Shown: in pieces, positions 27,709-35,121 of the stretch | Position numbering within the stretch: the first letter of the stretch is position 1 | Layout of the letters: each line of letters starts with the position of its first letter | DNA from: Desulfosporosinus acididurans | GTDB lineage: Bacteria > Bacillota > Desulfitobacteriia > Desulfitobacteriales > Desulfitobacteriaceae | DNA: 64,000 bases | Direction: 5' to 3' | NCBI RefSeq assembly: GCF_001029285.1 | Contig: NZ_LDZY01000002.1 | Span: forward strand, 186,001 to 250,000 | Notes under the pieces: generated by a model | The model's input: the letters and a program-made list of their open reading frames with translations, nothing else | Database searches by the model: none | Told to the model about the DNA's origin: nothing | Position numbers and translations under genes: made by a program

Positions 27709-29667
27709 ATGGACTATTCGCGCGTTTTATTTGTTGCACCTTATGAAGAGCTTGCCGAAGAGGCTAGAAAAACTGTTGAGGTACTGAAAAAGCCGTGCCG
27801 CGTTATTGTGGCAGATATGAGCGATGGTGCGGCGGCTGCCCAAAAGGCTCTTAATGACGGGGTTGAAGTAATTATTAGCCGTGGAGGAACAGCTTCCTTA
27901 ATTCGTCAAGCCGTAACTATTCCTGTCGTTGACGTTGAGGTGACCGGTTATGATATCTTGCGGGCTTTCTATCCTTTGAGGGATATTGAGGGTTCCTTCG
28001 GTATTATTGGTTTTCCTTCCGTCATTAAAGGCTGTCGAACTGTTGCAGAAATGTTTGGGCTTAACTACTTTATATATGAACTTGAAGAAGGAAATGATTC
28101 ACTCCAGTCCCTGAATAAAGAAGAGTTGGCGCAAACAAAAGTAATTATCGGAGACACTCTTGCTGTTCGCTATTCGGAAATTTTAAATCGACCGGTGCAT
28201 CTCATTAAGTCTGGGCCGGAATCAATTGCTGCAGCCATTTTACAAGCTGAGGGGCTTATTGAAGCTCTGGAAAGGGATCGTGCCAAAACAGCACTCAGTA
28301 CAGTAATTCTTAATGCAGTTCATGAAGGTGTAGTCACTATCGATAAAAACGAGACAATTGTTAACATAAATGCCGAAGCATTAAAAATGCTGGAGCTTAC
28401 TCCAGATATCTTAGGGAAGCCGGCCAAGACTCTATTCCGACCTCAATTGTTGGCAGGGATTCATTTTAAAAAATTCACAGGCCACCCTGAAAGGGTGAAC
28501 GGAAGAGATTTGGTTCTAAATCTTTACCCCATACTTGTCCGAGATACCCACTTAGGGACAGTAGTGACCTTGCAGAATGCCCAGGAGATTCAGCAAGCCG
28601 AATATAATATTCGTCGAAAGCTCTACCACAAAGGATTAATTGCTAAATTCTCACTAAAGGATTTTATTGGAGACAGCAATTCTGTACATTTAATACTAAA
28701 TCAAGCCCGAAAATACGCCTTTACAGACAGCAGCATTTTGATTCAGGGGGAGTCGGGTACGGGAAAGGAAATTTTAGCCCAGGGAATTCATCAAGTGAGC
28801 CTGCGTCAAAATGGTCCCTTCGTGGCTGTAAACTGTGCTGCCTTGCCGGAGAATTTGTTAGAAAGTGAACTGTTTGGGTATGAAGAGGGGGCTTTTACCG
28901 GGGCTCGCAAAGGCGGAAAAGCTGGACTCTTTGAATTAGCCCACAGAGGAACACTTTTTCTTGATGAGGTTGGGGAATTGCCCCTCCATGTCCAAGCTCG
29001 TTTGCTGCGGGTTTTGCAAGAAAAGGAAGTCATGCGGGTTGGGGGTGACCGGGTAATTCCGGTGGATGTACGACTTATTTCAGCTACCCATCGCAGGCTG
29101 AATGAAGCTGTGGAGAAGAACGAATTTCGGGCAGATTTATTTTACCGTTTACATGTTTTAGGTTTAACGGTTCCCCCTCTGAGGGAACGAAAAGGGGATA
29201 TACGGCTTTTGATGACGAAATTCCTTCATGAGCTTGCTCCTAAATTGGGAAAGCCCAAGCTCAACTTTACCGAAGAAGTTTATCAAGCCTTTGAAAACTA
29301 TCAATGGCCCGGTAATGTGCGGGAATTAAGAAATTGTGTTGAGAAACTTATTGTTCTGTCTGAAACCGACTTGATCCTTCCAGAAAGTTTAATGGCTGTT
29401 TCCTTTATTAAAAACCAAAACGAGTCTGCCCATCTCTTAGATCGACCTCATCAGAATCCCGAAAGCCAGCAAAAGGCACTTTTTTCTCAGCCGCCTGAGA
29501 CATCTGATCCTGCTGAAAACGTTGTATCCGTTCAAGGAAGTTTAAATGACATCGAAAAGCGTGTGATTGAGAAAGTTGTGCAGTTAGAAAATCATAATCT
29601 TACCCGTGCTGCCAGACGACTTGGCATTGACCGTTCAACCCTCTGGCGCAAAAGACGCCAAGAGTGA
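27709..29667 (+). CDS. PrpR-type sigma-54-dependent transcriptional activator
   Basis: This 652-residue protein has an N-terminal PrpR_N sensor domain (about 1-190), a PAS domain (about 200-305), a sigma-54 AAA+ domain (about 320-555) with Walker A GESGTGKE, the sigma-54 contact loop GAFTGA and Walker B GTLFLDEVGELP, and a C-terminal Fis-type helix-turn-helix (NLTRAARRLGIDRSTLWRKRR). PrpR_N proteins sense small organic acids or their CoA derivatives. The gene lies immediately upstream of a clear -24/-12 promoter that reads into the UxaA/SuyAB-like pair, its probable target. Confidence 0.94.
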   Translation: MDYSRVLFVAPYEELAEEARKTVEVLKKPCRVIVADMSDGAAAAQKALNDGVEVIISRGGTASLIRQAVTIPVVDVEVTGYDILRAFYPLRDIEGSFGIIGFPSVIKGCRTVAEMFGLNYFIYELEEGNDSLQSLNKEELAQTKVIIGDTLAVRYSEILNRPVHLIKSGPESIAAAILQAEGLIEALERDRAKTALSTVILNAVHEGVVTIDKNETIVNINAEALKMLELTPDILGKPAKTLFRPQLLAGIHFKKFTGHPERVNGRDLVLNLYPILVRDTHLGTVVTLQNAQEIQQAEYNIRRKLYHKGLIAKFSLKDFIGDSNSVHLILNQARKYAFTDSSILIQGESGTGKEILAQGIHQVSLRQNGPFVAVNCAALPENLLESELFGYEEGAFTGARKGGKAGLFELAHRGTLFLDEVGELPLHVQARLLRVLQEKEVMRVGGDRVIPVDVRLISATHRRLNEAVEKNEFRADLFYRLHVLGLTVPPLRERKGDIRLLMTKFLHELAPKLGKPKLNFTEEVYQAFENYQWPGNVRELRNCVEKLIVLSETDLILPESLMAVSFIKNQNESAHLLDRPHQNPESQQKALFSQPPETSDPAENVVSVQGSLNDIEKRVIEKVVQLENHNLTRAARRLGIDRSTLWRKRRQE

Positions 29668-29672
29668 CAGGA

Positions 29673-29701
29673 GTGTCAGGGGGACGGTCCTTTTAACACA
29701 C
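29673..29701. repeat. REP-like GGGGGACGGTCC palindromic fragment
   Basis: GTGTCAGG, then GGGACGGTCC, then AACACAC form a short interrupted dyad just after the PrpR-type gene. Similar GGGGACGGTCC/TGACAC sequences are scattered in many Firmicute genomes. Only one clear copy is seen here. Confidence 0.35.
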
Positions 29702-29746
29702 TTTTGCTATATTTAGAACTGGGCGTAATAGTGGTATTGTATAAAT

Positions 29747-29785
29747 TGTTGCATAATGCAGCATCGTTTTAGTTTGCAACGCAAA
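29747..29785 (+). promoter_or_regulatory. Candidate upstream activator sites for the sigma-54 promoter
   Basis: There are two dyads: TGTTGCATAATGCAGCA (29747-29763, one mismatch) and TTTGC-AAC-GCAAA (29773-29785, perfect). They lie roughly 150-190 bases before the -24/-12 element, a usual enhancer distance, and could bind the PrpR-type activator encoded just upstream. Confidence 0.5.
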
Positions 29786-29867
29786 GTTGTTGAATTATAA
29801 AGCGGTGCTGCTTTTGCTGTGATGTAATCAAGGAGCAAAGCATAATATTCTTGGCTCCAAATACTTT

Positions 29868-29910
29868 ATCCAATCGTAAGACTCCCCCTTCTACAAGTGG
29901 GAGTGGATCC
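29868..29910 (-). repeat. Dispersed right-end-like repeat, copy D (terminal part, minus strand)
   Basis: On the minus strand it reads CCACTCCCACTTGTAGAAG, then GGGGGAGTCTTACGATTGGAT, the terminal hairpin and end of the 51042-51220 copy. It sits between the putative activator sites and the -24 element. Confidence 0.65.
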
Positions 29911-29933
29911 TAATTTTGACAACCATTAAAATA

Positions 29934-29949
29934 TGGCATGTTTTTTGCG
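29934..29949 (+). promoter_or_regulatory. Sigma-54 (-24/-12) promoter of the UxaA/SuyAB-like operon
   Basis: TGGCATG-TTTT-TTGC has the required GG-N10-GC spacing and lies about 37 bases before the first start codon. A sigma-54 activator gene is directly upstream. Confidence 0.85.
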
Positions 29950-29985
29950 TAAATAAATCAGGTATTAATTTGGAGGTGAATCTCT

Positions 29986-30273
29986 TTGAAAAAACAAGCA
30001 GTGGTGATTAATGTTAAAGACAATGTAGCCACCTTAGTGGACGATTTTACATCGGGTACTGAAATTCATTATTTTATAGGAGATCAAGAACAATCGGTAA
30101 TTCTTCTTCAGGATATCCCCCTTGGTCATAAAGTGGCTATTCGGGAGATTAAAAAAGGTGAAGAGGTTATTAAATACGGAGAAAGCCTTGGAGGCGCAAC
30201 TACAGATATTAAAGTCGGCCAGCACGTTCATGTTCATAACATGGAGAGCTTGCGCGGCCGTGGAGATAAGTAA
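29986..30273 (+). CDS. UxaA-family small subunit (SAF domain), SuyA-like
   Basis: This 95-residue SAF-domain protein corresponds to the N-terminal domain of altronate/galactarate dehydratases (HYFIGDQEQSVILLQDIPLGHKVAI; QHVHVHNMES). As a separate small subunit it is the same size as SuyA of (2R)-sulfolactate sulfo-lyase. The start is TTG, six bases after GGAGGTGA. It is followed 15 bases later by the large subunit and is driven by a sigma-54 promoter. Whether the complex dehydrates a sugar acid or releases sulfite from sulfolactate cannot be decided from the sequence alone. Confidence 0.85.
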   Translation: MKKQAVVINVKDNVATLVDDFTSGTEIHYFIGDQEQSVILLQDIPLGHKVAIREIKKGEEVIKYGESLGGATTDIKVGQHVHVHNMESLRGRGDK

Positions 30274-30288
30274 AAAAGGGAGGATTTT

Positions 30289-31449
30289 ATGATGGAGATT
30301 TTGGGATATAGACGTCCTGACGGTAAAGTAGGCATACGTAATCATATTGCTATAATTCCAACGGCAGTATGTTCCAGTACAGTTGCAGCCAATATAGCAG
30401 CTCAGGTTCCCGGAGCGGTAGCTCTTCCCAATCAGCATGGCTGCTGTCAAATCGGGGCTGATCATGAACAAACTGTTCGCACATTGATTGGCCTTGGTAA
30501 GAATCCGAATGTTGCAGCAGTTCTAGTCGTCGGACTTGGCTGTGAAGGTGTTCCTATTCGTGAGGTCGCTGATGAAATCGCCGCTACCGGGAAACCAGTG
30601 GAGGTAATAGTAATTCAAGAAGTTGGCGGGACACTCAAAGCCACGGCTGAAGGACTCCGTAAAGCCGGTGAACTCGCCCGCAAAGTTGCCCATTTACAGC
30701 CTGAAAAAACAGATGTTAGTGAACTGGTTATGGCTATTGAATGCGGCGGTTCTGATTTCACCTCCGGCTTAGCTTCTAATCCGGCTTGTGGAATTGCCTC
30801 AGACATGCTTGTTGCTGCAGGTGGTACGTCTATGCTTTCAGAGACAACAGAATTTATTGGCGCCGAACACGTTTTGGCTCGTCGCTGTAAGACGCCGGAG
30901 ATTGGAGAAAAATTAATCCGCTATGTCCGCGAATGTGAAGAGAGGGCAAAACTTCTGAACGTCGATATACGCGGCGGCCAACCAACACCGGGAAACATTG
31001 CCGGCGGAATCAGTTCGATTGAGGAAAAATCTTTGGGCTGTATCCATAAGGCAGGACATGCCCCTATTCAGGACGTTTTGGCCTACGGCGAAGTTCCCAA
31101 GGGCAAGGGTCTATACGTTATGGATTCTCCCGGGCAGGATATCGAGTCAATTACCGGTATGGTTGCCGGCGGAGCTACCGTCGTTATCTTTACTACCGGG
31201 CGGGGAACTCCAACAGGCTGTCCGATTGCTCCGGTCATTAAAATCACGGGCAACGAGCGGACGTTTAAAATGATGGAAGATAACATGGATATTGATGCTT
31301 CAACCATTATTTCCGGCGAAGAAACTATTGAACAAGTCGGAAAAAGAATCTACGAGATGGTTGTTGAAGTCGCTAACGGGCATATGCCTAAGGCTGAAAG
31401 TCTTGGACACAAGGAGTTTGGAATTTATAAAATTGCTCCGACCTATTAA
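30289..31449 (+). CDS. UxaA-family large subunit (altronate/galactarate dehydratase or SuyB-like)
   Basis: This 386-residue enzyme has the UxaA/GarD C-terminal fold. Conserved stretches include GRRPDGKVGIRNH-type opening residues (here YRRPDGKVGIRNH), NQHGCCQIG, GLGCEGVP, ECGGSDFTSG, MDSPGQDIESITGMVAGG and FTTGRGTPTGCPIAPVIKI. Cys residues in these loops normally bind an iron centre. Split small/large subunits of 95 and 386 residues match SuyA/SuyB better than the fused E. coli UxaA. If it is SuyB, it would make pyruvate and sulfite, which AsrABC could reduce. The operon ends at a terminator at 31532. Confidence 0.85.
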   Translation: MMEILGYRRPDGKVGIRNHIAIIPTAVCSSTVAANIAAQVPGAVALPNQHGCCQIGADHEQTVRTLIGLGKNPNVAAVLVVGLGCEGVPIREVADEIAATGKPVEVIVIQEVGGTLKATAEGLRKAGELARKVAHLQPEKTDVSELVMAIECGGSDFTSGLASNPACGIASDMLVAAGGTSMLSETTEFIGAEHVLARRCKTPEIGEKLIRYVRECEERAKLLNVDIRGGQPTPGNIAGGISSIEEKSLGCIHKAGHAPIQDVLAYGEVPKGKGLYVMDSPGQDIESITGMVAGGATVVIFTTGRGTPTGCPIAPVIKITGNERTFKMMEDNMDIDASTIISGEETIEQVGKRIYEMVVEVANGHMPKAESLGHKEFGIYKIAPTY

Positions 31450-31531
31450 TGGCCTTGGCAAATAATGATAACCGGATAAAGAAATTCGAAATATCTGACA
31501 TGAACTAAGGCTCTTTGAATATATTTTTGCA

Positions 31532-31566
31532 AAGAAGGGTTCCGCGATGTAGGAATCCTTCTTTTG
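31532..31566 (+). terminator. Terminator of the UxaA/SuyAB-like operon
   Basis: AAGAAGGGTTCC pairs with GGAATCCTTCTT and is followed by TTG. The rest of 31450-31807 is AT-rich and holds the rubredoxin promoter. Confidence 0.8.
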
Positions 31567-31696
31567 TCGGTGCTTTCAGCTTATGTCAAGACGCCAATGG
31601 ATGAATAGAGGAACAGTTATTGGTAAACCCTAAATCATGATCAACTATATGTCGAAATAAATCGAAAAAAATTTTAGAGAAAATCAAATTTAATTA

Positions 31697-31725
31697 TTGA
31701 TTTATAATTAAATTAATTATAAAAT
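31697..31725 (+). promoter_or_regulatory. Promoter with PerR-like palindrome before rubredoxin-desulfoferrodoxin
   Basis: TTGATT (31697-31702), 17 bases, then TAAAAT (31720-31725) make a plausible sigma-A promoter. The spacer is almost entirely a perfect 21-bp palindrome (31702-31722): TTATAATTAA, A, TTAATTATAA. Its outer heptamers TTATAAT/ATTATAA are exact PerR-box half-sites, though separated by seven bases, not one. Confidence 0.5.
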
Positions 31726-31807
31726 AAGAACAAGGTAAATGAGTTAACACTTATTAATTACTAATTAGCTTAATACTTAAAATCATAATATTAAGGGGGA
31801 AAAGACA

Positions 31808-31969
31808 ATGAAAAAATATCAATGTACTGTTTGCGGTTATGTTTATGATCCGGCCTTAGGAGATCCTGATTCAGGAATTGCACCGGGCACTTCTTTTGAA
31901 GACATACCAGAGGATTGGGTTTGCCCCACATGCGGTGTTAGCAAAGATCAATTTGAACCTGTTGATTAA
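31808..31969 (+). CDS. Rubredoxin
   Basis: This 53-residue rubredoxin has the two iron-binding knuckles CTVCGY (residues 6-11) and CPTCGV (39-44), and the core motif [22 protein letters not shown]. Length and spacing are canonical. The ATG follows AAGGGGGAAAAGACA. It passes electrons to the desulfoferrodoxin encoded 23 bases downstream, in the superoxide reductase pathway. The two genes form an oxygen-defence operon. Confidence 0.96.
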   Translation: MKKYQCTVCGYVYDPALGDPDSGIAPGTSFEDIPEDWVCPTCGVSKDQFEPVD

Positions 31970-31992
31970 CGATTGTTTTGGAGGGATAAGAA

Positions 31993-32376
31993 ATGACGAA
32001 TTTGCGAGAATTATATAAGTGCAGTATTTGTGGTAATGTGGTTGAAGTAGTGAATCCAGGAGCACCTGCCTTAGTGTGTTGTCATCAGCCCATGGAGAAA
32101 TTGGAAGCGGGTGTTACTGAAGCCAGCACTGAAAAGCATATTCCCGTTATCGAGCCGTCTGCTGGCTGGGTAAAAGTAAAAGTAGGCAGTGTTGCTCACC
32201 CAATGGAAGAAAAACATTTTATTCGCTTCATTGAGGTGTTAACAAAAGATCAAGTACTAAGAGTGGAACTTACGCCCAATGATCCACCTGAAGCATTGTT
32301 TAAAGTTAATGCTTCAGAAGTCCTGGAAGTACGAGAATACTGTACAATACATGGTTTATGGAAAAATGCTCAGTAA
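31993..32376 (+). CDS. dfx: Desulfoferrodoxin (superoxide reductase)
   Basis: This 127-residue class I desulfoferrodoxin has an N-terminal desulforedoxin domain with CSICGN and the adjacent CC pair (about residues 10-30) binding Fe(Cys)4. The C-terminal neelaredoxin domain has the Fe(His)4Cys ligands in EKHIPVI, AHPMEEKHFI and CTIHGLW. It reduces superoxide to peroxide without releasing oxygen, with rubredoxin as donor. The ribosome site is GGAGGGATAAGA. Confidence 0.96.
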   Translation: MTNLRELYKCSICGNVVEVVNPGAPALVCCHQPMEKLEAGVTEASTEKHIPVIEPSAGWVKVKVGSVAHPMEEKHFIRFIEVLTKDQVLRVELTPNDPPEALFKVNASEVLEVREYCTIHGLWKNAQ

Positions 32377-32395
32377 CTGGATAAAGATATATCAA

Positions 32396-32428
32396 AATAA
32401 CAGACGGATTAATTTCCGTCTGTTATTT
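32396..32428 (+). terminator. Terminator after desulfoferrodoxin
   Basis: The perfect 12-bp stem AATAACAGACGG / CCGTCTGTTATT with an 8-base loop is followed by TTGG. Confidence 0.85.
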
Positions 32429-32487
32429 TGGTTGTGGTTCTTAAAGAAATGAGAAAAATGAGAAAATATTGCTTAGAGTTATAAAAA

Positions 32488-32529
32488 CTTAGTAAACTTA
32501 TCTTAGTAAACTTATCTTAGTAAACTTAT
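32488..32529 (+). repeat. Three perfect tandem copies of a 14-bp unit
   Basis: CTTAGTAAACTTAT is repeated three times without mismatch and is followed immediately by AAGGAGGG. It lies upstream of the CBS-PAS sigma-54 activator gene and could be an operator array. Confidence 0.9.
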
Positions 32530-32544
32530 AAGGAGGGTCTTTAC

Positions 32545-32625
32545 GTGTTTATGGTAACACTCAATGGTTTTTTTTATATAGAAGTAAGGGAGCAGGGAAT
32601 ATATAAAGAGTATAGAATGGTATGA
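32545..32625 (+). CDS. Possible 26-residue small protein or leader peptide
   Basis: A GTG start preceded by a near-perfect AAGGAGGG at 8 bases opens a frame of 26 codons (MFMVTLNGFFYIEVREQGIY and a short basic tail). It sits between the 14-bp repeats and the sigma-54 activator. Too short to recognise; it may be a leader peptide or the remains of a gene. The rest of 32377-32734 shows nothing else convincing. Confidence 0.35.
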   Translation: MFMVTLNGFFYIEVREQGIYKEYRMV

Positions 32626-32734
32626 ATATATAGAAAATTTTCGAACATATAGAACCATTAACGGTATTTGCGCAAACTTCTCAAATTTTTCAAGGAGAAG
32701 CCGGTTTGAGTAAAAATTAAAGGAGTGATCAGAT

Positions 32735-34825
32735 ATGCTCCTGCAGGAAGGGACTAATAAGCGAATCTCATATCTAGTCCTTGGCGACACGATTGCCAAA
32801 GCTGTGCAGATTTTCATGGATTTAAAAATTGCAATTATCCCTGTGTTAGATGGAAAAGGAAGTCTTGTGAGTATATTTAGCAGGAGCAGTCTTTATCGGG
32901 CAATCCTAAATGGAGCAACCCATCAAGACATCGTCGATCCGTATCTGATCAAAGAAGTGATTAGTATTTCCGATGATATCTCCGACGAAGAGTTAGCGGA
33001 TTTTGTAAAAGTGAGTCCTGTGGGCTCTGTTCCTGTCGTCAACAAGGAAGGAAAAGTAATTGGCCTTTTATGTAAGACGAATATGGTTATGACTTTATTT
33101 AGGCAATCTGAACTGCTTAATGGTCAATTAAAAGCTATTCTAGATTCCATGCACAATGGTGTCATTGCCGTTGACAGCAGTGGCATAGTAACACACCTGA
33201 ATATTGGCGCCAGCCGTATATTAGGCTTAAAGTCTGAGAACTATCTTGGGTGCGGGTGTAATAGGCTATTACCGAATCTGGACTTAACTCCGGCTTTGGT
33301 CAATGGTGAGGTTAAAATAGGATTGAAATATAAGCATGATAACATTACCATGATTGTTAACATAACTCCCTTAAATATTGGAGGCAGCATCGCCGGAGGA
33401 ATTGTGATTTTTCAAGACCTCACAGATTTAGAGCAGGCCGCTAAAGAATTAGAGACGGTTAAAGCTTTAAACAAGACTTTTGATACAGTTCTAAATATTA
33501 TTCATGATGGTATTATTGTGGTGGATGAAAAGGGAAAAACTGCATTAGTTAATCAGGCTATGGCAGACTTTTTAGCCTTGCCTTCCAAAGAAATGATCGG
33601 AAAACATGTTACGGAAATTATGGCGGACAGCAGGCTTCATTTAGTAGCTGGTTCAGGTGTTTCGGAAACAAGTGACGTTATGACAATTCAGGGTAAGCCG
33701 ATTATTGTTTCCCGCCTGCCCATTGTTCGAGAAGGCGAGGTTGTGGGTGCAGTAGGTAAAGCAGTATTTCCCCAACTTGCTGAAGTTCGAGAACTTGCCG
33801 ATAAAATAAGATTACTGGAAAACAAAGTAACTTTTTTTCAGGAGGAATTACAGAGAAGCAAAACTGCTCAAGATATTATGAATAATATTGTTGCTGAGAG
33901 CAGCGAAATGAAAAAGCTGAAGGAAGAAATAACGATTGTTGCCTCAAGCAGTTCCACTGTTTTAATTACCGGGGAGAGCGGTACAGGCAAAGAAGGAGTG
34001 GCTCAGGCAGTACATGCCTGTAGTGATCGCTGGAAGGGTCCCTTCATAAAGGTAAACTGTGCAGCCATTCCGGAAAACTTAATGGAGGCAGAAATGTTTG
34101 GCTATGTAGGGGGGGCATTTACGGGGGCCGCAAAGAGCGGAAAACAAGGACGAATAGAAATTGCCGATGGCGGTACTCTTTTTTTAGATGAAATCGGCGA
34201 CATGCCTCTTGGTTTACAATCGAAGCTGCTTAGGGTTCTGCAAGATCGTGAATTTGAACGTTTAGGCAGTACCAAATGCATTAAAGTCAATGTCCGAATT
34301 ATTGCGGCAACGAATAAAAATCTTCATAGAGCCATTTCTGAAGGTCAGTTTCGAGCCGATCTTTTTTATCGCTTAAATGTTATCAATCTGCATTTACCTC
34401 CTTTACGGGAGCGTTGGGAAGATATTAAACCTTTAACCCATTATTTCATCGGGAAATTCAATAATATTCTTAAAGGAAATGTCAAGGGTATCGACGATGA
34501 TACTATGGCAGCCCTCTTAAACTATTCCTGGCCGGGAAATATACGTGAATTGGAAAATGTTATTGAGAGGGCCGTTAATTATACACGCAGCGGTTTAATA
34601 CGTTTAACTCATTTGCCAAATCAAATTCTAAGCAACAGCTCCTCTGAAAGTCAGACAAATAATGGTGAGATCCGCCATCAAGATCAGATTGCCCGCATAG
34701 AGCGGAATATGATTATCGTAGCTCTAGAGAAAGCCGGCGGGAACAAGACAAAGGCCGCCAAAATCCTTAACCTTAGTCGATCTAGGCTTTATGATAAACT
34801 GAATAAATATAATCTGAAAAACTAG
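32735..34825 (+). CDS. Sigma-54-dependent activator with CBS pair and two PAS domains
   Basis: This 696-residue protein has an N-terminal CBS pair (about 5-125: VPVVNKEGKVIGLL), two PAS domains (about 130-235 and 250-350), and a sigma-54 AAA+ domain (about 380-610) with GESGTGKEG, GAFTGA and GTLFLDEIGDMP. A Fis-type helix-turn-helix closes it (GGNKTKAAKILNLSRSRLYDKL). CBS pairs bind adenine nucleotides, so energy state or CoA/AMP may be sensed. It lies upstream of a -24/-12 promoter leading into the thiolase operon, its likely target. The ATG follows AAAGGAGTGATC. Confidence 0.94.
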   Translation: MLLQEGTNKRISYLVLGDTIAKAVQIFMDLKIAIIPVLDGKGSLVSIFSRSSLYRAILNGATHQDIVDPYLIKEVISISDDISDEELADFVKVSPVGSVPVVNKEGKVIGLLCKTNMVMTLFRQSELLNGQLKAILDSMHNGVIAVDSSGIVTHLNIGASRILGLKSENYLGCGCNRLLPNLDLTPALVNGEVKIGLKYKHDNITMIVNITPLNIGGSIAGGIVIFQDLTDLEQAAKELETVKALNKTFDTVLNIIHDGIIVVDEKGKTALVNQAMADFLALPSKEMIGKHVTEIMADSRLHLVAGSGVSETSDVMTIQGKPIIVSRLPIVREGEVVGAVGKAVFPQLAEVRELADKIRLLENKVTFFQEELQRSKTAQDIMNNIVAESSEMKKLKEEITIVASSSSTVLITGESGTGKEGVAQAVHACSDRWKGPFIKVNCAAIPENLMEAEMFGYVGGAFTGAAKSGKQGRIEIADGGTLFLDEIGDMPLGLQSKLLRVLQDREFERLGSTKCIKVNVRIIAATNKNLHRAISEGQFRADLFYRLNVINLHLPPLRERWEDIKPLTHYFIGKFNNILKGNVKGIDDDTMAALLNYSWPGNIRELENVIERAVNYTRSGLIRLTHLPNQILSNSSSESQTNNGEIRHQDQIARIERNMIIVALEKAGGNKTKAAKILNLSRSRLYDKLNKYNLKN

Positions 34826-34869
34826 TTATATCCCCGTTAGTGGTTTTCATACTTTCAAGTACCTCCTGT

Positions 34870-34925
34870 CGTCCTGAAAGCGGACACACTTTGAACAGAT
34901 GTGTCCGCTTTCGGGACGATTTTTT
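34870..34925 (+). terminator. Terminator after the CBS-PAS activator
   Basis: The long stem TCCTGAAAGCGGACACA / TGTGTCCGCTTTCGGGA is followed by TTTTTTG. Confidence 0.88.
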
Positions 34926-35046
34926 GTCCTCTCAGAGGCTAACATGTGCAAAGATAGCGGTCTTGAGAGTTAAAAGTTCATGATTAGCAACGGTATAGGC
35001 TGATGGATCAACTGAATTTAAGATTATAAAGGCCTGCAGTCTTCAG

Positions 35047-35062
35047 TGGCATAGTAATTGCA
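35047..35062 (+). promoter_or_regulatory. Sigma-54 (-24/-12) promoter of the thiolase/acyl-CoA operon
   Basis: TGGCATAGTAATTGCA matches the consensus with exact GG-N10-GC spacing, about 60 bases before the thiolase start and downstream of a sigma-54 activator gene. Confidence 0.87.
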
Positions 35063-35121
35063 AAATAATTCTTACGATTCGGACATATAAAAAAATAAGG
35101 GATTTGAATGGAGGAAGACAG

